Shown one piece after another: positions 5,892-12,997 of a stretch of 12,997 nucleotides of DNA (positions are counted from its first letter, which is position 1; each line of letters starts with the position of its first letter). The DNA comes from Bacteroidales bacterium UBA1745 (lineage in GTDB: Bacteria; Bacteroidota; Bacteroidia; Bacteroidales; UBA932). The stretch is taken from contig DCHT01000021.1 in NCBI GenBank assembly GCA_002314885.1, positions 1 through 12,997 of the forward strand. Direction: 5' to 3'. A program made the translations under genes and the position numbers. The notes below the pieces were generated by a model. The model saw nothing but the letters and a program-made list of their open reading frames with translations, was not told where the DNA came from and searched no databases.

Positions 5892-7022
5892 TTATAGCAG
5901 CTGAAGTCCGAGGCCGGGACCTGTAGGGAGAACCATACGACCTGACTTGACAGTCATTCCGATGAAACGGTCGTTGGAAATCAGCAGGTTGCCGTCAAGG
6001 TCGGAAAAATCCACTGCAGGAGACAGATGAGCAGCGGCAGTCACCGCACACGATGTCTCTGTCATGCAACCGACCATCACCTTCATGCCTTCCGCCCGGG
6101 CATAGGTAATCATCTTGCGTGCTTCGAGCAAACCTGTGCATTTCATCAGCTTGATGTTGATTCCGGAGTATGCACCCTTGATGGACGGAATATCCTTGAG
6201 CCGTTGGATGGCCTCATCGGCAAAAATCGGCACAGGACTGCGCTCCGTCAGCCAGGCATTGCCGTCCAGGTTCTCGCGGGGCATCGGCTGCTCCACCATC
6301 ACCACACCCTGCTCGTGCAGCCAGCAGATTTTATCCAGCGCTTTCTGACGGTCTTTCCACCCTTGATTGGCATCCACCGCAAGAGGCACGTCAGTCACTT
6401 CCCGGATTATCCGAATCATCTGCTCGTCAGTGTCAAGACCGACCTTAACCTTAAGTATGTTGAACATACCGGCACATTCGAGGGTCTTGGCACGCACGAC
6501 ATCCGGCGTATCGATTCCTATGGTGAACGTGGTATCGCCGGCTTTGGCCGGATTATATCCCCACAACCTGTTGAGAGGCTGGCCCATTATCTTGCCTGCC
6601 AGATCGTGCAAAGCGATATCGATTGCAGCCTTTGCCGGCGCATCCCCTTCGGAAAGCGAATCCACGTACTCCATGATATCCTCTATGAAAAGAGGGTCCG
6701 GGAATCCGCTGAGATCCACCTTGGACAGAAAATCACACACGCTCTTGACGCTGTGCCCCAGATACGGCGGCATGGAAGCCTCGCCGTATCCGGTCAGGCC
6801 GTCATATTCAATCTGCACCTGCACGTCAGGCGTGCTGTTCCTGGAATATGACGAAACCGTAAACGTGTGTTTGAGCATCAATTCGTAAGGGTTGAAACTC
6901 AGTTTCATTTTGCCGGAACGGCCGCTGCACCGCCGCGAGGTCCCTACCAGGTCACATCCAGGCACAACCAAGACTCCGGCTCCCGCAAGAGCGGCCGTCT
7001 TGATAAAATCTCTGCGTCGCAT
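5892..7022 (-). CDS. Exported dipeptide epimerase (enolase superfamily, L-Ala-D/L-Glu epimerase type)
   Basis: Predicted to epimerise L-Ala-D-Glu to L-Ala-L-Glu, a step in using murein peptides. The 376-residue protein opens with a twin-arginine signal (RRRDFIK, residues 2-8), a hydrophobic stretch (10-20) and a possible lipobox ending at Cys23 (VVPGC), so it is probably an envelope lipoprotein. The mature domain starts near residue 39. Superfamily residues are visible: KVK with Lys191/Lys193, metal ligands Asp217 (DANQGW), Glu244 (VEQP) and Asp269 (ADEAI), and Lys291 (INIKLMK). The DLDG at 341-344 is the pair that in dipeptide epimerases holds the substrate's amino group. Met39 would give a cytoplasmic version, but the Tat signal is convincing. 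It is divergent from the EEP lipoprotein gene. Another dipeptide specificity is possible. Confidence 0.85.
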   Translation of the reverse strand: MRRRDFIKTAALAGAGVLVVPGCDLVGTSRRCSGRSGKMKLSFNPYELMLKHTFTVSSYSRNSTPDVQVQIEYDGLTGYGEASMPPYLGHSVKSVCDFLSKVDLSGFPDPLFIEDIMEYVDSLSEGDAPAKAAIDIALHDLAGKIMGQPLNRLWGYNPAKAGDTTFTIGIDTPDVVRAKTLECAGMFNILKVKVGLDTDEQMIRIIREVTDVPLAVDANQGWKDRQKALDKICWLHEQGVVMVEQPMPRENLDGNAWLTERSPVPIFADEAIQRLKDIPSIKGAYSGINIKLMKCTGLLEARKMITYARAEGMKVMVGCMTETSCAVTAAAHLSPAVDFSDLDGNLLISNDRFIGMTVKSGRMVLPTGPGLGLQLL

Positions 7023-7044
7023 GATATATAATGCTGATACGGAA

Positions 7045-7052
7045 CAAAGATA
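7045..7052 (-). promoter_or_regulatory. Bacteroides-type -7 box for the epimerase gene
   Basis: On the minus strand this reads TATCTTTG, an exact match to TAnnTTTG, 22 bp before the epimerase ATG. A start a few bases downstream would give a leader of roughly 15-20 nt. I see no good -33 TTTG at the expected distance, so confidence is moderate. Confidence 0.45.
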
Positions 7053-7094
7053 ACAACTATTCTGAAGTATGAATAACGTTCACGGAGAATTGAT

Positions 7095-7102
7095 TATTTT
7101 TG
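7095..7102 (+). promoter_or_regulatory. Bacteroides-type -7 box for the EEP lipoprotein gene
   Basis: TATTTTTG matches TAnnTTTG exactly and lies 21 bp before the ATG at 7124. No clear -33 element is visible. Its place upstream of that ATG also argues against the in-frame TTG at 7100 as the start, because that codon lies inside the box. Confidence 0.45.
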
Positions 7103-7123
7103 CAGGTAGAAAAACAATCCACT

Positions 7124-7975
7124 ATGATTAAACTGAAACACATCCTGCCCTTCGTGGCATTGGCGCTGACCATTTGCGCAGCATCCTGCAGCAATGAAAC
7201 TGCTGAGCAAAAAGACACCCTGACAGTAATGTCGTACAACATCCGCAACGGTGTGGCACGCGACTGGGAGAATGGCTGGGCCATCAGGGCAAAAGCAACT
7301 CCAGAGATGCTCAAGACAATCAAGCCTGACATTTTCGGCATTCAGGAGGCGTATGATTTCCAGATTTTCTACATCGAGCATTTCTGTCCACAGTACAAGT
7401 CGTATGGTATCGGACGCGAACCGAACGGAAAGGGCGAACATATGTCGATCTTCTATAACAGCGAAGTACTCGAGATGCTGGAACACGGCACCTATTGGCT
7501 CTCTGAGACACCGGACGAGCCATCGAAGGGATGGGACGCCGCCTGCATACGCACCGCAACGTGGGCGCTGATGCACGACCTTCGCAATGACAGGAAGTTC
7601 TTCTTCGTCAACACCCACCTCGACCACAGAGGTCCAGAGGCCAGGAGGAACGGATTGGCGATGATTGTGGAAAGAATCGGAGCAATGAATCCTGACGGAT
7701 ACCCGATGGTGCTGACCGGAGATCTCAACGTCGAGCCGGATGACCCATGTCTGGAAGACATCGAGAAAATCATGAGCAACGCACGCACCCACGCAGTATC
7801 CTCCGACGACAGAGGCTCCTACCAAGGTTTTGGCAAAGAAGACCCGATTATCATCGACTATATTTATTATTCCGGATTCGCATCCTGCCCGGACTTCAAG
7901 GTCGTTGCCGAGAGTTTCGCAGGCATCCCCTACATCTCCGACCACTACCCGGTCAAAGCCGTTCTTAATTACTAA
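7124..7975 (+). CDS. Endonuclease/exonuclease/phosphatase-family lipoprotein
   Basis: A metal-dependent phosphoesterase of the DNase I-like fold, predicted to be lipid-anchored in the envelope. From the ATG at 7124 the product has 283 residues: a signal peptide (KLK, hydrophobic 7-20) and lipobox AASC with Cys22. Fold motifs appear in order: Asn39 (SYNIRNG), Glu75 (GIQEAYD), NTHLDHRG (163-170, His165), GDLNVEP (199-205, Asp200/Asn202), IIDYIYYSG (243-251, Asp245) and SDHYPVKA (272-279, Asp273/His274). All catalytic positions are present. The substrate cannot be read from sequence. An envelope location makes a chromosomal nuclease role unlikely and favours a sugar-phosphate, lipid or extracellular nucleic-acid phosphodiester. 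A TTG at 7100 would add eight residues before the signal peptide and is disfavoured. The gene is divergent from the epimerase. Confidence 0.85.
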   Translation: MIKLKHILPFVALALTICAASCSNETAEQKDTLTVMSYNIRNGVARDWENGWAIRAKATPEMLKTIKPDIFGIQEAYDFQIFYIEHFCPQYKSYGIGREPNGKGEHMSIFYNSEVLEMLEHGTYWLSETPDEPSKGWDAACIRTATWALMHDLRNDRKFFFVNTHLDHRGPEARRNGLAMIVERIGAMNPDGYPMVLTGDLNVEPDDPCLEDIEKIMSNARTHAVSSDDRGSYQGFGKEDPIIIDYIYYSGFASCPDFKVVAESFAGIPYISDHYPVKAVLNY

Positions 7976-7990
7976 TCTATCACACATAAT

Positions 7991-8022
7991 ATTGCAATTC
8001 CGCGCAAATATTGGTATATTTG
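7991..8022 (+). promoter_or_regulatory. Promoter of recJ (-33 ATTG, 20-nt spacer, -7 TATATTTG)
   Basis: TATATTTG at 8015-8022 is an exact TAnnTTTG box, and ATTG at 7991-7994 is one base from the -33 TTTG with a 20-nt spacer, the best full promoter in the window. Transcription would start only a few bases before the ATG at 8029. An imperfect inverted repeat AATATTGC/GCAAATATT (7988-7995, 8004-8012) overlaps it and could be an operator. Confidence 0.6.
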
Positions 8023-8028
8023 CGAGTT

Positions 8029-9762
8029 ATGGCAATGGAGTGCAAATGGTCTCTGAAAGACCCCGCCGACAGCGGCAAGGTTGAACGCCTCGCCACCGAG
8101 GTCGGAATCGACCGTGTGCTCGCCGAGCTTCTGGTGAAGCGCGGCGTGGAGACGTTTGATCAGGCCAGGTCATTCTTCCGTCCAAGCCTCGACGACCTCC
8201 ACGACCCATTCCTGATGAAGGATATGGACCTGGCCGTGGAGAGACTGCACAATGCCATTGAAGCGAAGGAAAAAATCCTCATATACGGAGACTACGACGT
8301 CGACGGCACCACAGCGGTCGCGCTCGTGTATTCGTTTGTAAAACGATTCACTTCCAATGTCGATTTCTACATCCCAGACCGCTACGACGAGGGATACGGA
8401 GTCTCTATCAAGGGCATAGACTGGGCGGCCGAGAACGGATTCAACCTGATCATCACCCTCGACTGCGGCATCAAGGCCATAGACAAGACCATGCACGCGA
8501 AGGAGAAGGGCATCGACATGATAATCTGCGACCACCATCTCCCCGAGGACGCCATACCGGCCGCAGTGGCGGTGCTTGACCCCAAACGCGAGGACTGCAA
8601 CTACCCTTTCGACGACCTCAGCGGCTGCGGCGTAGGCTTCAAGTTGGTGCAGGCATATTCCAAGCGCTACGGCCTCCCCTTCGAATCACTGATTCCACTT
8701 CTTGACCTTCTTGTGGTCAGCATTGCATCCGACCTCGTGACCATGGTCGGGGAAAACAGGGTGCTGGCGCACTTCGGCCTCAAGGTACTCAACGAGAACC
8801 CGGGCAAGGGCCTTCTGGCAATGATAGAACTCTCCAACCTTGAGCCAGGCCACATCACCGTTGACGACATAGTATTCAAAATCGGCCCCCGCATTAACGC
8901 CGCCGGACGAATGGAATCCGGCCGTCTCGCCGTCGAACTCCTAACCGCCACAGAAAAGGGCAAGGCAATGATGATAGGTGAGCAGATTAACAACAACAAC
9001 AATGAGCGCAAGAGCATAGACAGGGAGACCACGCAGGAAGCCCTCGAGATGGTGCAGCGCGGCGATTGCCTCGCGAGCGAGAATGTCACGATAGTCTACA
9101 ATCCCAAGTGGAACAAGGGCGTCGTGGGAATAGTGGCGTCACGCCTGGTGGAAGCTTTTTACAAGCCCACCGTCGTACTCACCAAGTCCAACGGTTTCGT
9201 CACCGGTTCTGCCCGCAGCATCGCAGGATTTGACCTCTATCAGTCCATTGAGAGTTGTGCAGACATTCTCGAAAACTTTGGAGGCCACGTCTATGCCGCG
9301 GGACTGACTCTCAAGGAAGAGAACATCGAGGAGTTTGCCAGAAGGATGAACGCGTTCGTGGCAGGCAAGATTACCAGCGATATGCTCACGCCGATAGTGG
9401 AGGTTGACGCGAAACTCGATTTCGCACAGATTACACCAAAGTTCTTCAGGATACTCAAGCAGTTCCAACCTTTCGGCCCCGGCAACAACAATCCCCTCTT
9501 CATGACGGAGAACGTCTATGACGTCGGCAGCGGCCGCAAGGTTGGAGCCGGAGGAGTACACCTCAAGCTCGATCTCATCCAGGAGTCGCAGCCCTACCAC
9601 CAGATTGCTGCCATCGCCTTCAATATGGCAGACTACTACGACTACATAAAGTCAGGCAATCCGCTGGACGTATGCTACTCGATTGTAGAAAACTACTACA
9701 GAGGCAGTTCCTCCCTTCAAATCAGGGTGAAGGATCTCCGTGAAAGAGAAGAAATAATATAA
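8029..9762 (+). CDS. recJ: Single-stranded-DNA-specific exonuclease RecJ
   Basis: A 5'-3' ssDNA exonuclease used in RecF-pathway recombination, base excision and mismatch repair. The product is 577 residues from the ATG at 8029. Family N-termini begin a few residues before a KW pair, so 8029 or the ATG at 8035 fits; the in-frame TTG at 8011 lies before the promoter's -7 box. DHH motifs are intact: GDYDVDGTT (87-95), TLDCG (143-147), CDHHLPE (167-173) and ASDLV (233-237). The DHHA1 part has GPRINAAGRM (286-295) and a later GGHVYAAGL, and a C-terminal OB-like region has FQPFGPGNNNPLF. Five consecutive Asn are encoded by four AAC and one AAT at 8989-9003. The stop is 7 nt before lysS, consistent with one operon. 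Confidence 0.95.
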   Translation: MAMECKWSLKDPADSGKVERLATEVGIDRVLAELLVKRGVETFDQARSFFRPSLDDLHDPFLMKDMDLAVERLHNAIEAKEKILIYGDYDVDGTTAVALVYSFVKRFTSNVDFYIPDRYDEGYGVSIKGIDWAAENGFNLIITLDCGIKAIDKTMHAKEKGIDMIICDHHLPEDAIPAAVAVLDPKREDCNYPFDDLSGCGVGFKLVQAYSKRYGLPFESLIPLLDLLVVSIASDLVTMVGENRVLAHFGLKVLNENPGKGLLAMIELSNLEPGHITVDDIVFKIGPRINAAGRMESGRLAVELLTATEKGKAMMIGEQINNNNNERKSIDRETTQEALEMVQRGDCLASENVTIVYNPKWNKGVVGIVASRLVEAFYKPTVVLTKSNGFVTGSARSIAGFDLYQSIESCADILENFGGHVYAAGLTLKEENIEEFARRMNAFVAGKITSDMLTPIVEVDAKLDFAQITPKFFRILKQFQPFGPGNNNPLFMTENVYDVGSGRKVGAGGVHLKLDLIQESQPYHQIAAIAFNMADYYDYIKSGNPLDVCYSIVENYYRGSSSLQIRVKDLREREEII

Positions 9763-9769
9763 CAAGATA

Positions 9770-11311
9770 ATGGCAAACGCAGAACTCAGCGAGCAGGAAC
9801 AGATCAGAAGAGCGTCGCTCGCGCAACTCAGGGAACTCGGCATCGAGCCCTACCCAGCAGCAGAATACCCCGTAAACACGAACGCAGTTGAGATAGCAAC
9901 GCAGTTCGATCCGGAGAAAGGCAACTTCCAGGAAGTATGCATCGCCGGACGCATCATGAGCCGCCGCATCATGGGCGCAGCCTCCTTCGGCGAACTTCAG
10001 GACGAAAGCGGAAGGATTCAGATATATGTCAAACGCGACGAAATCTGCCCTGGTGAAGACAAGACCATGTATAACACCGTATGGAAGAAACTGCTCGATA
10101 TCGGCGACATCGTCGGTATCAAGGGATTCGCGTTCTTCACACAGACGGGGCAGCTCTCTGTCCATGCAAAAGAACTCACGCTGCTCAGCAAGTCACTGCG
10201 CGTCCTCCCCATAGTCAAGGAACTCGACGGCCAGGTATTCGACGCCTTCGCCGACCCCGAGCTCCGCTACCGCCAGCGCTACGTCGACCTCATCGTCAAC
10301 CCTCAGGTCAAGGAGACCTTCATCAAGAGGGCGAAGATAGTCGCCACAATGCGCGAATACTTCAACGCAGCCGGCTGTCTCGAGGTGGATACTCCCATTC
10401 TCCAGAGCATCCCCGGCGGCGCAACGGCACGCCCGTTCATCACCCACCACAACGCGCTGGACATCCCTCTTTACCTTCGCATAGCCAACGAACTCTACCT
10501 CAAGCGCCTCATTGTAGGCGGCTACAACGGAGTCTATGAGTTCGCGAAGGATTTCCGCAACGAGGGTATGGATAAGACCCATAATCCGGAGTTCACCTGC
10601 ATGGAGATCTATGTGGCCTGGAAGGACTACAACTGGATGATGAACTTCGTGGAGAAAATGCTCTGCAAGATTTCCACCGCAGTAAACGAAACCACGGTGG
10701 TGAAGATAGGCGACCACGAGGTGGATTTCGGCGGCACGTACAGACGTCTGCCCATTCTCGAGGCTATCAAGGAATATGCCGGCGTGGACGTGAAGGGAAT
10801 GGACGAGCAGCAGCTGCGCGACACCTGCAAGAAGCTCAACGTAGAGATTGAACCTTCTATGGGCAAGGGCAAACTCATCGACGCCATCTTCGGCGAATAC
10901 TGCGAGAAGAACCTGATTCAGCCCACCTTTGTCACGGACTACCCTGTGGAAATGTCTCCTCTTACCAAGCGTCATCGCACCGATCCCACTCTCACGGAGC
11001 GTTTCGAACTTTTCGTCTGCGGCAAGGAGCTGGCGAATGCTTATTCCGAGCTCAATGATCCCATCGACCAGCTCGAGCGTTTTGAGGAGCAGGCAGCCCT
11101 CAAGAGCAAGGGCGATGACGAGGCAATGTTCATTGACTACGATTTCGTGCGCGCCCTCGAATACGGTATGCCTCCCACCTCCGGCCTCGGAATGGGGATT
11201 GACCGCCTGACAATGTTCATGACCGGCCAGACTGCCATTCAGGACGTGCTATTCTTCCCTCAGATGAAGCCGGAAAAAGCACTCAAGAAAGAAGATAAAA
11301 CCGAAGAATAA
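9770..11311 (+). CDS. lysS: Lysyl-tRNA synthetase, class II
   Basis: Charges tRNA-Lys with lysine using ATP. The 513 residues are close to the E. coli enzyme and complete. The N-terminal OB-fold anticodon-binding domain covers about 55-140 (VCIAGRIMSRRIMG; FGELQDESGRIQIY). Class II motif 1 surrounds RYRQRYVDL (167-173) to EVDTPIL (205-211). Motif 2 is KDFRNEGMDKTHNPEFTCME (260-279). Motif 3 is GLGMGIDRLTMF (472-483). The lysine/ATP-binding NPEF and the GKELANAYSEL segment (418-428) are conserved. The C-terminus is Lys/Glu-rich. The ATG is 7 nt after the recJ stop without a Shine-Dalgarno, and only 6 nt separate its stop from the next gene, so it is probably expressed in the same transcript. 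Confidence 0.97.
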   Translation: MANAELSEQEQIRRASLAQLRELGIEPYPAAEYPVNTNAVEIATQFDPEKGNFQEVCIAGRIMSRRIMGAASFGELQDESGRIQIYVKRDEICPGEDKTMYNTVWKKLLDIGDIVGIKGFAFFTQTGQLSVHAKELTLLSKSLRVLPIVKELDGQVFDAFADPELRYRQRYVDLIVNPQVKETFIKRAKIVATMREYFNAAGCLEVDTPILQSIPGGATARPFITHHNALDIPLYLRIANELYLKRLIVGGYNGVYEFAKDFRNEGMDKTHNPEFTCMEIYVAWKDYNWMMNFVEKMLCKISTAVNETTVVKIGDHEVDFGGTYRRLPILEAIKEYAGVDVKGMDEQQLRDTCKKLNVEIEPSMGKGKLIDAIFGEYCEKNLIQPTFVTDYPVEMSPLTKRHRTDPTLTERFELFVCGKELANAYSELNDPIDQLERFEEQAALKSKGDDEAMFIDYDFVRALEYGMPPTSGLGMGIDRLTMFMTGQTAIQDVLFFPQMKPEKALKKEDKTEE

Positions 11312-11317
11312 TCCGCT

Positions 11318-12124
11318 GTGGAGATCATCACTTCCACACAGAATCCGAAGATTAAACAGCTTCTCGCTCTTCAGGAAAAGTCAAAACTGAGGCGCGAGTG
11401 CGGTTTGTTCGTGGTTGAGGGCCGGCGGGAGTTGCAGCGCTGCATCGATGCCGGCTTCGAGCCCGACACCATCTTCTTCTGTCCGGAGATTGCCAACATC
11501 TCCGTTCCCGGTGGACACAATTTATCGCAACGGACTGCCACCGGAACCGGAAGCTATATACGGATTTCCAAGGAACTGTATAAAAAAATCGCGTACAGGG
11601 AAGGGACCGAAGGTGTTATCGCAGAAGTAAAGATAAAGGAGAGGAAACTGGAGGATCTTAAGGTCGGGGATAATCCACTGATTGTGGTATTGGAGAGCGT
11701 GGAAAAGCCAGGGAATCTGGGAGCCGTGCTCAGAAGCGCGGACGCGGCCGGCGTGGATGCGGTGCTGGTGTGCGACCCGTTGACCGACCTGTTCAATCCG
11801 AATCTGATTCGGGCATCCCTCGGTGCGGCATTCAGCGTACCTTGCGTCTCCTGCACTTCCGATGAAGCTATATCCTGGCTGAAGGAAAGGAATATCCAGA
11901 TACTCACCGCCCAGCTGCAGGACAGCGACTGGTACTACGACATCGATATGAAATGCGGCACCGCCATCGTCATCGGCACGGAAGCCACCGGCCTCACTGG
12001 AGTATGGCGAAAGGCAGCAGACGCTCACATCAAAATCCCGATGCTCGGTACCGTGGACTCATTGAACGCATCCGTCTCAGCAGCCATCCTGATGTACGAG
12101 GCAGTTCGTCAGCGCAATGGATAG
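11318..12124 (+). CDS. SpoU/TrmH-family RNA 2'-O-methyltransferase
   Basis: Transfers a methyl group from S-adenosylmethionine to a ribose 2'-OH of rRNA or tRNA through a trefoil-knot (SPOUT) domain. The 268-residue protein has an N-terminal substrate-binding domain (about 1-105, with STQNPKIKQLLALQ and FVVEGRRELQ) like that of RlmB-type enzymes. The three SpoU motifs follow: motif 1 EKPGNLGAVLRSADAAG (129-145, Asn133 and Arg139), motif 2 IVIGTEATGL (217-226, Glu222) and motif 3 IPMLGTVDSLNASVSAAIL (240-258, Asn250). The start is a GTG 6 nt after lysS; the conserved N-terminus begins right there and no ATG is available. The stop overlaps the aroE start by 8 bp. The modified nucleotide is not predictable, so I give no symbol. 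Confidence 0.92.
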   Translation: MEIITSTQNPKIKQLLALQEKSKLRRECGLFVVEGRRELQRCIDAGFEPDTIFFCPEIANISVPGGHNLSQRTATGTGSYIRISKELYKKIAYREGTEGVIAEVKIKERKLEDLKVGDNPLIVVLESVEKPGNLGAVLRSADAAGVDAVLVCDPLTDLFNPNLIRASLGAAFSVPCVSCTSDEAISWLKERNIQILTAQLQDSDWYYDIDMKCGTAIVIGTEATGLTGVWRKAADAHIKIPMLGTVDSLNASVSAAILMYEAVRQRNG

Positions 12125-12755
12125 ATTCGGCGTAATAGGTTGGCCTGCTGCGCATTCCCGCAGTCCAAAACTGTTCGCAGAAGCCTGCGGAGGCAAATAT
12201 CCATACGACATAATAGAGACACCTTCGTTTGAAGAAGCGTGGAAGACCTTTACCGAAGGCCCTTACCGGGCCGTCAACGTGACGATGCCTTTCAAGAAGG
12301 ACGCAGCTGCGCGCGCAGACGTGAAAGGACCGGAGGTCGAGCGTATCGGAGCGGCGAATATCCTCATCAAGACTTCCAACGGCACCGTGGCTCGCAATTC
12401 GGACTACCTCGGACTTGTCGAACTGCTAAAACCGCTGGCCTCCGATGTCCGCGACTGTGCAGTGATAGGATTGGGGGGAGCAGGCTTGGCGGCGGCTGCG
12501 GCAGCGCAGGACTGCGGCATTGCCACGCAGTTGTTTCATCACGACGAGATTGCCGGCGGAGTCAGCGCAGACCTCGTCATTTTTACCCTTCCCCGCAACG
12601 TCGAAGGCACCGGACTTCTGAAATGCAGATATCTGCTCGAGGCGAACTACCGCGACCCGTTTATGCAGAATGGCCCCTGGACCTACATTTCGGGAGTGCA
12701 ATGGCTTGAATGTCAAGCACGCTGCGGATTCGCCATAATGTTGGAAAGAAAGTAA
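12117..12755 (+). CDS. aroE: Compact shikimate dehydrogenase
   Basis: Predicted to reduce 3-dehydroshikimate to shikimate. The N-terminal substrate domain is recognisable: FGVIGWPAAHSRSP with Ser14/Ser16 for the carboxylate, NVTMPFKK (54-61) with catalytic Lys60, and RNSDYLG (93-99) with Asp96. The nucleotide domain starts with a clear glycine loop, GLGGAG (118-123). The protein has only 212 residues against about 245-280 for the family. The usual NRT/NR motif that reads the NADP 2'-phosphate and the NCTPLGM-type segment are not recognisable (QLFHHDE and FTLPRN stand there). The C-terminal helix (GVQWLECQARCGFAIML) still matches the family's end, so this is an internally shortened gene, not a truncation. 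It overlaps the methyltransferase gene by 8 bp (ATGGATAG). Confidence 0.8.
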   Translation: MDRFGVIGWPAAHSRSPKLFAEACGGKYPYDIIETPSFEEAWKTFTEGPYRAVNVTMPFKKDAAARADVKGPEVERIGAANILIKTSNGTVARNSDYLGLVELLKPLASDVRDCAVIGLGGAGLAAAAAAQDCGIATQLFHHDEIAGGVSADLVIFTLPRNVEGTGLLKCRYLLEANYRDPFMQNGPWTYISGVQWLECQARCGFAIMLERK

Positions 12756-12842
12756 ACGCTTATTTCTGCATAATCTGCGAAATTATTTCTATCTTGCCAG
12801 CGAATCCGACCGCGTGGCCGGAGCATTAATACCATATTAATT

Positions 12843-12997
12843 ATGTCAGTCAACAAAGTAATTCTAGTCGGTAACGTTGGCAGAGACCCCGAAGTACGTT
12901 ACCTTGATGGAGGCCAGCAGGGCCAGCAGACAAAAGTCGCCACATTCACCCTCGCAACGTCCGAGCGCTACAAGGACCGCAGCGGTGAACTGCGCGA
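12843..12997 (+). CDS. ssb: Single-stranded DNA-binding protein, 3' end outside window
   Basis: Only the first 51 complete codons are present, but the start is diagnostic: MSVNKVILVGNVGRDPEVRY is the beginning of the SSB OB-fold, followed by ATFTLATSERYKDRSGELRE. A Gln-rich insert (GGQQGQQTK, about residues 23-31) sits in the loop between the first strands. SSB coats single-stranded DNA and recruits replication and repair proteins through a C-terminal tail that is not in the window. The 87-bp gap after aroE has no exact TAnnTTTG; TATCTTGC at 12790-12797 is a poor match. Two ATTAAT copies (12825-12830, 12836-12841) lie just before the ATG. The ssb gene may therefore have its own weak promoter or be read from upstream. 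Confidence 0.9.
   Translation, partial: MSVNKVILVGNVGRDPEVRYLDGGQQGQQTKVATFTLATSERYKDRSGELR

Noticed and set aside
7094..7987. 297-codon open frame on the minus strand opposite the EEP gene
   Set aside because: It is antisense to a gene with all EEP catalytic motifs and a signal peptide. Its translation has no domain features, and long antisense frames are expected at this base composition.

Overview
The window looks like a chromosomal segment of a Bacteroidota bacterium, most likely of the order Bacteroidales. Four things point there: the ParC subtype (start of the LSGMFKDWYLDYASY kind), an RluB with a low-complexity basic N-terminal extension, promoters with the Bacteroides-type -7 box TAnnTTTG, and genes that mostly lack Shine-Dalgarno sequences. 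I cannot name a genus. Nearly all the coding content is housekeeping, and I see no phage, IS, CRISPR or defence module.

Layout. (1) Positions 1-5061, plus strand, form a tight cluster: the 3' part of an RluB-type pseudouridine synthase, the GTPase era, topoisomerase IV subunit A (parC) and shikimate kinase (aroK). Gaps are 6 and 11 nt, then a 1-nt stop/start overlap. (2) Positions 5062-5891 are about 830 bp with no convincing gene, lying between the convergent aroK and epimerase genes. The stretch is packed with inverted and direct repeats: two degenerate tandem units of stacked hairpins, a GC-rich multi-branched fold, a strong hairpin, and a 97-bp element with 17-bp terminal inverted repeats. 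It is the least explained part of the window. (3) Positions 5892-7975 hold two divergent genes for predicted exported proteins: a twin-arginine, probably lipid-anchored dipeptide epimerase (minus strand), and an endonuclease/exonuclease/phosphatase-family lipoprotein (plus strand). They share a 101-bp region with one TAnnTTTG box facing each way. (4) Positions 8029-12755, plus strand, form a second tight cluster: recJ, lysS, a SpoU-class RNA 2'-O-methyltransferase and a very short shikimate dehydrogenase (aroE). (5) The 5' end of ssb starts at 12843 and runs off the window.

The genes serve ribosome maturation and rRNA/tRNA modification (RluB, Era, the SpoU methyltransferase), DNA topology, repair and replication (ParC, RecJ, SSB), translation (LysRS), aromatic amino-acid synthesis (AroK, AroE) and envelope or peptidoglycan-peptide metabolism (epimerase, possibly the EEP lipoprotein). 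I found no clear new multi-gene system. The points most worth a second look are the intergenic palindrome cluster, the compact AroE lacking the usual NADP-specificity motif, the ParC quinolone pocket without its usual anchor residues, and a near-leaderless recJ promoter.
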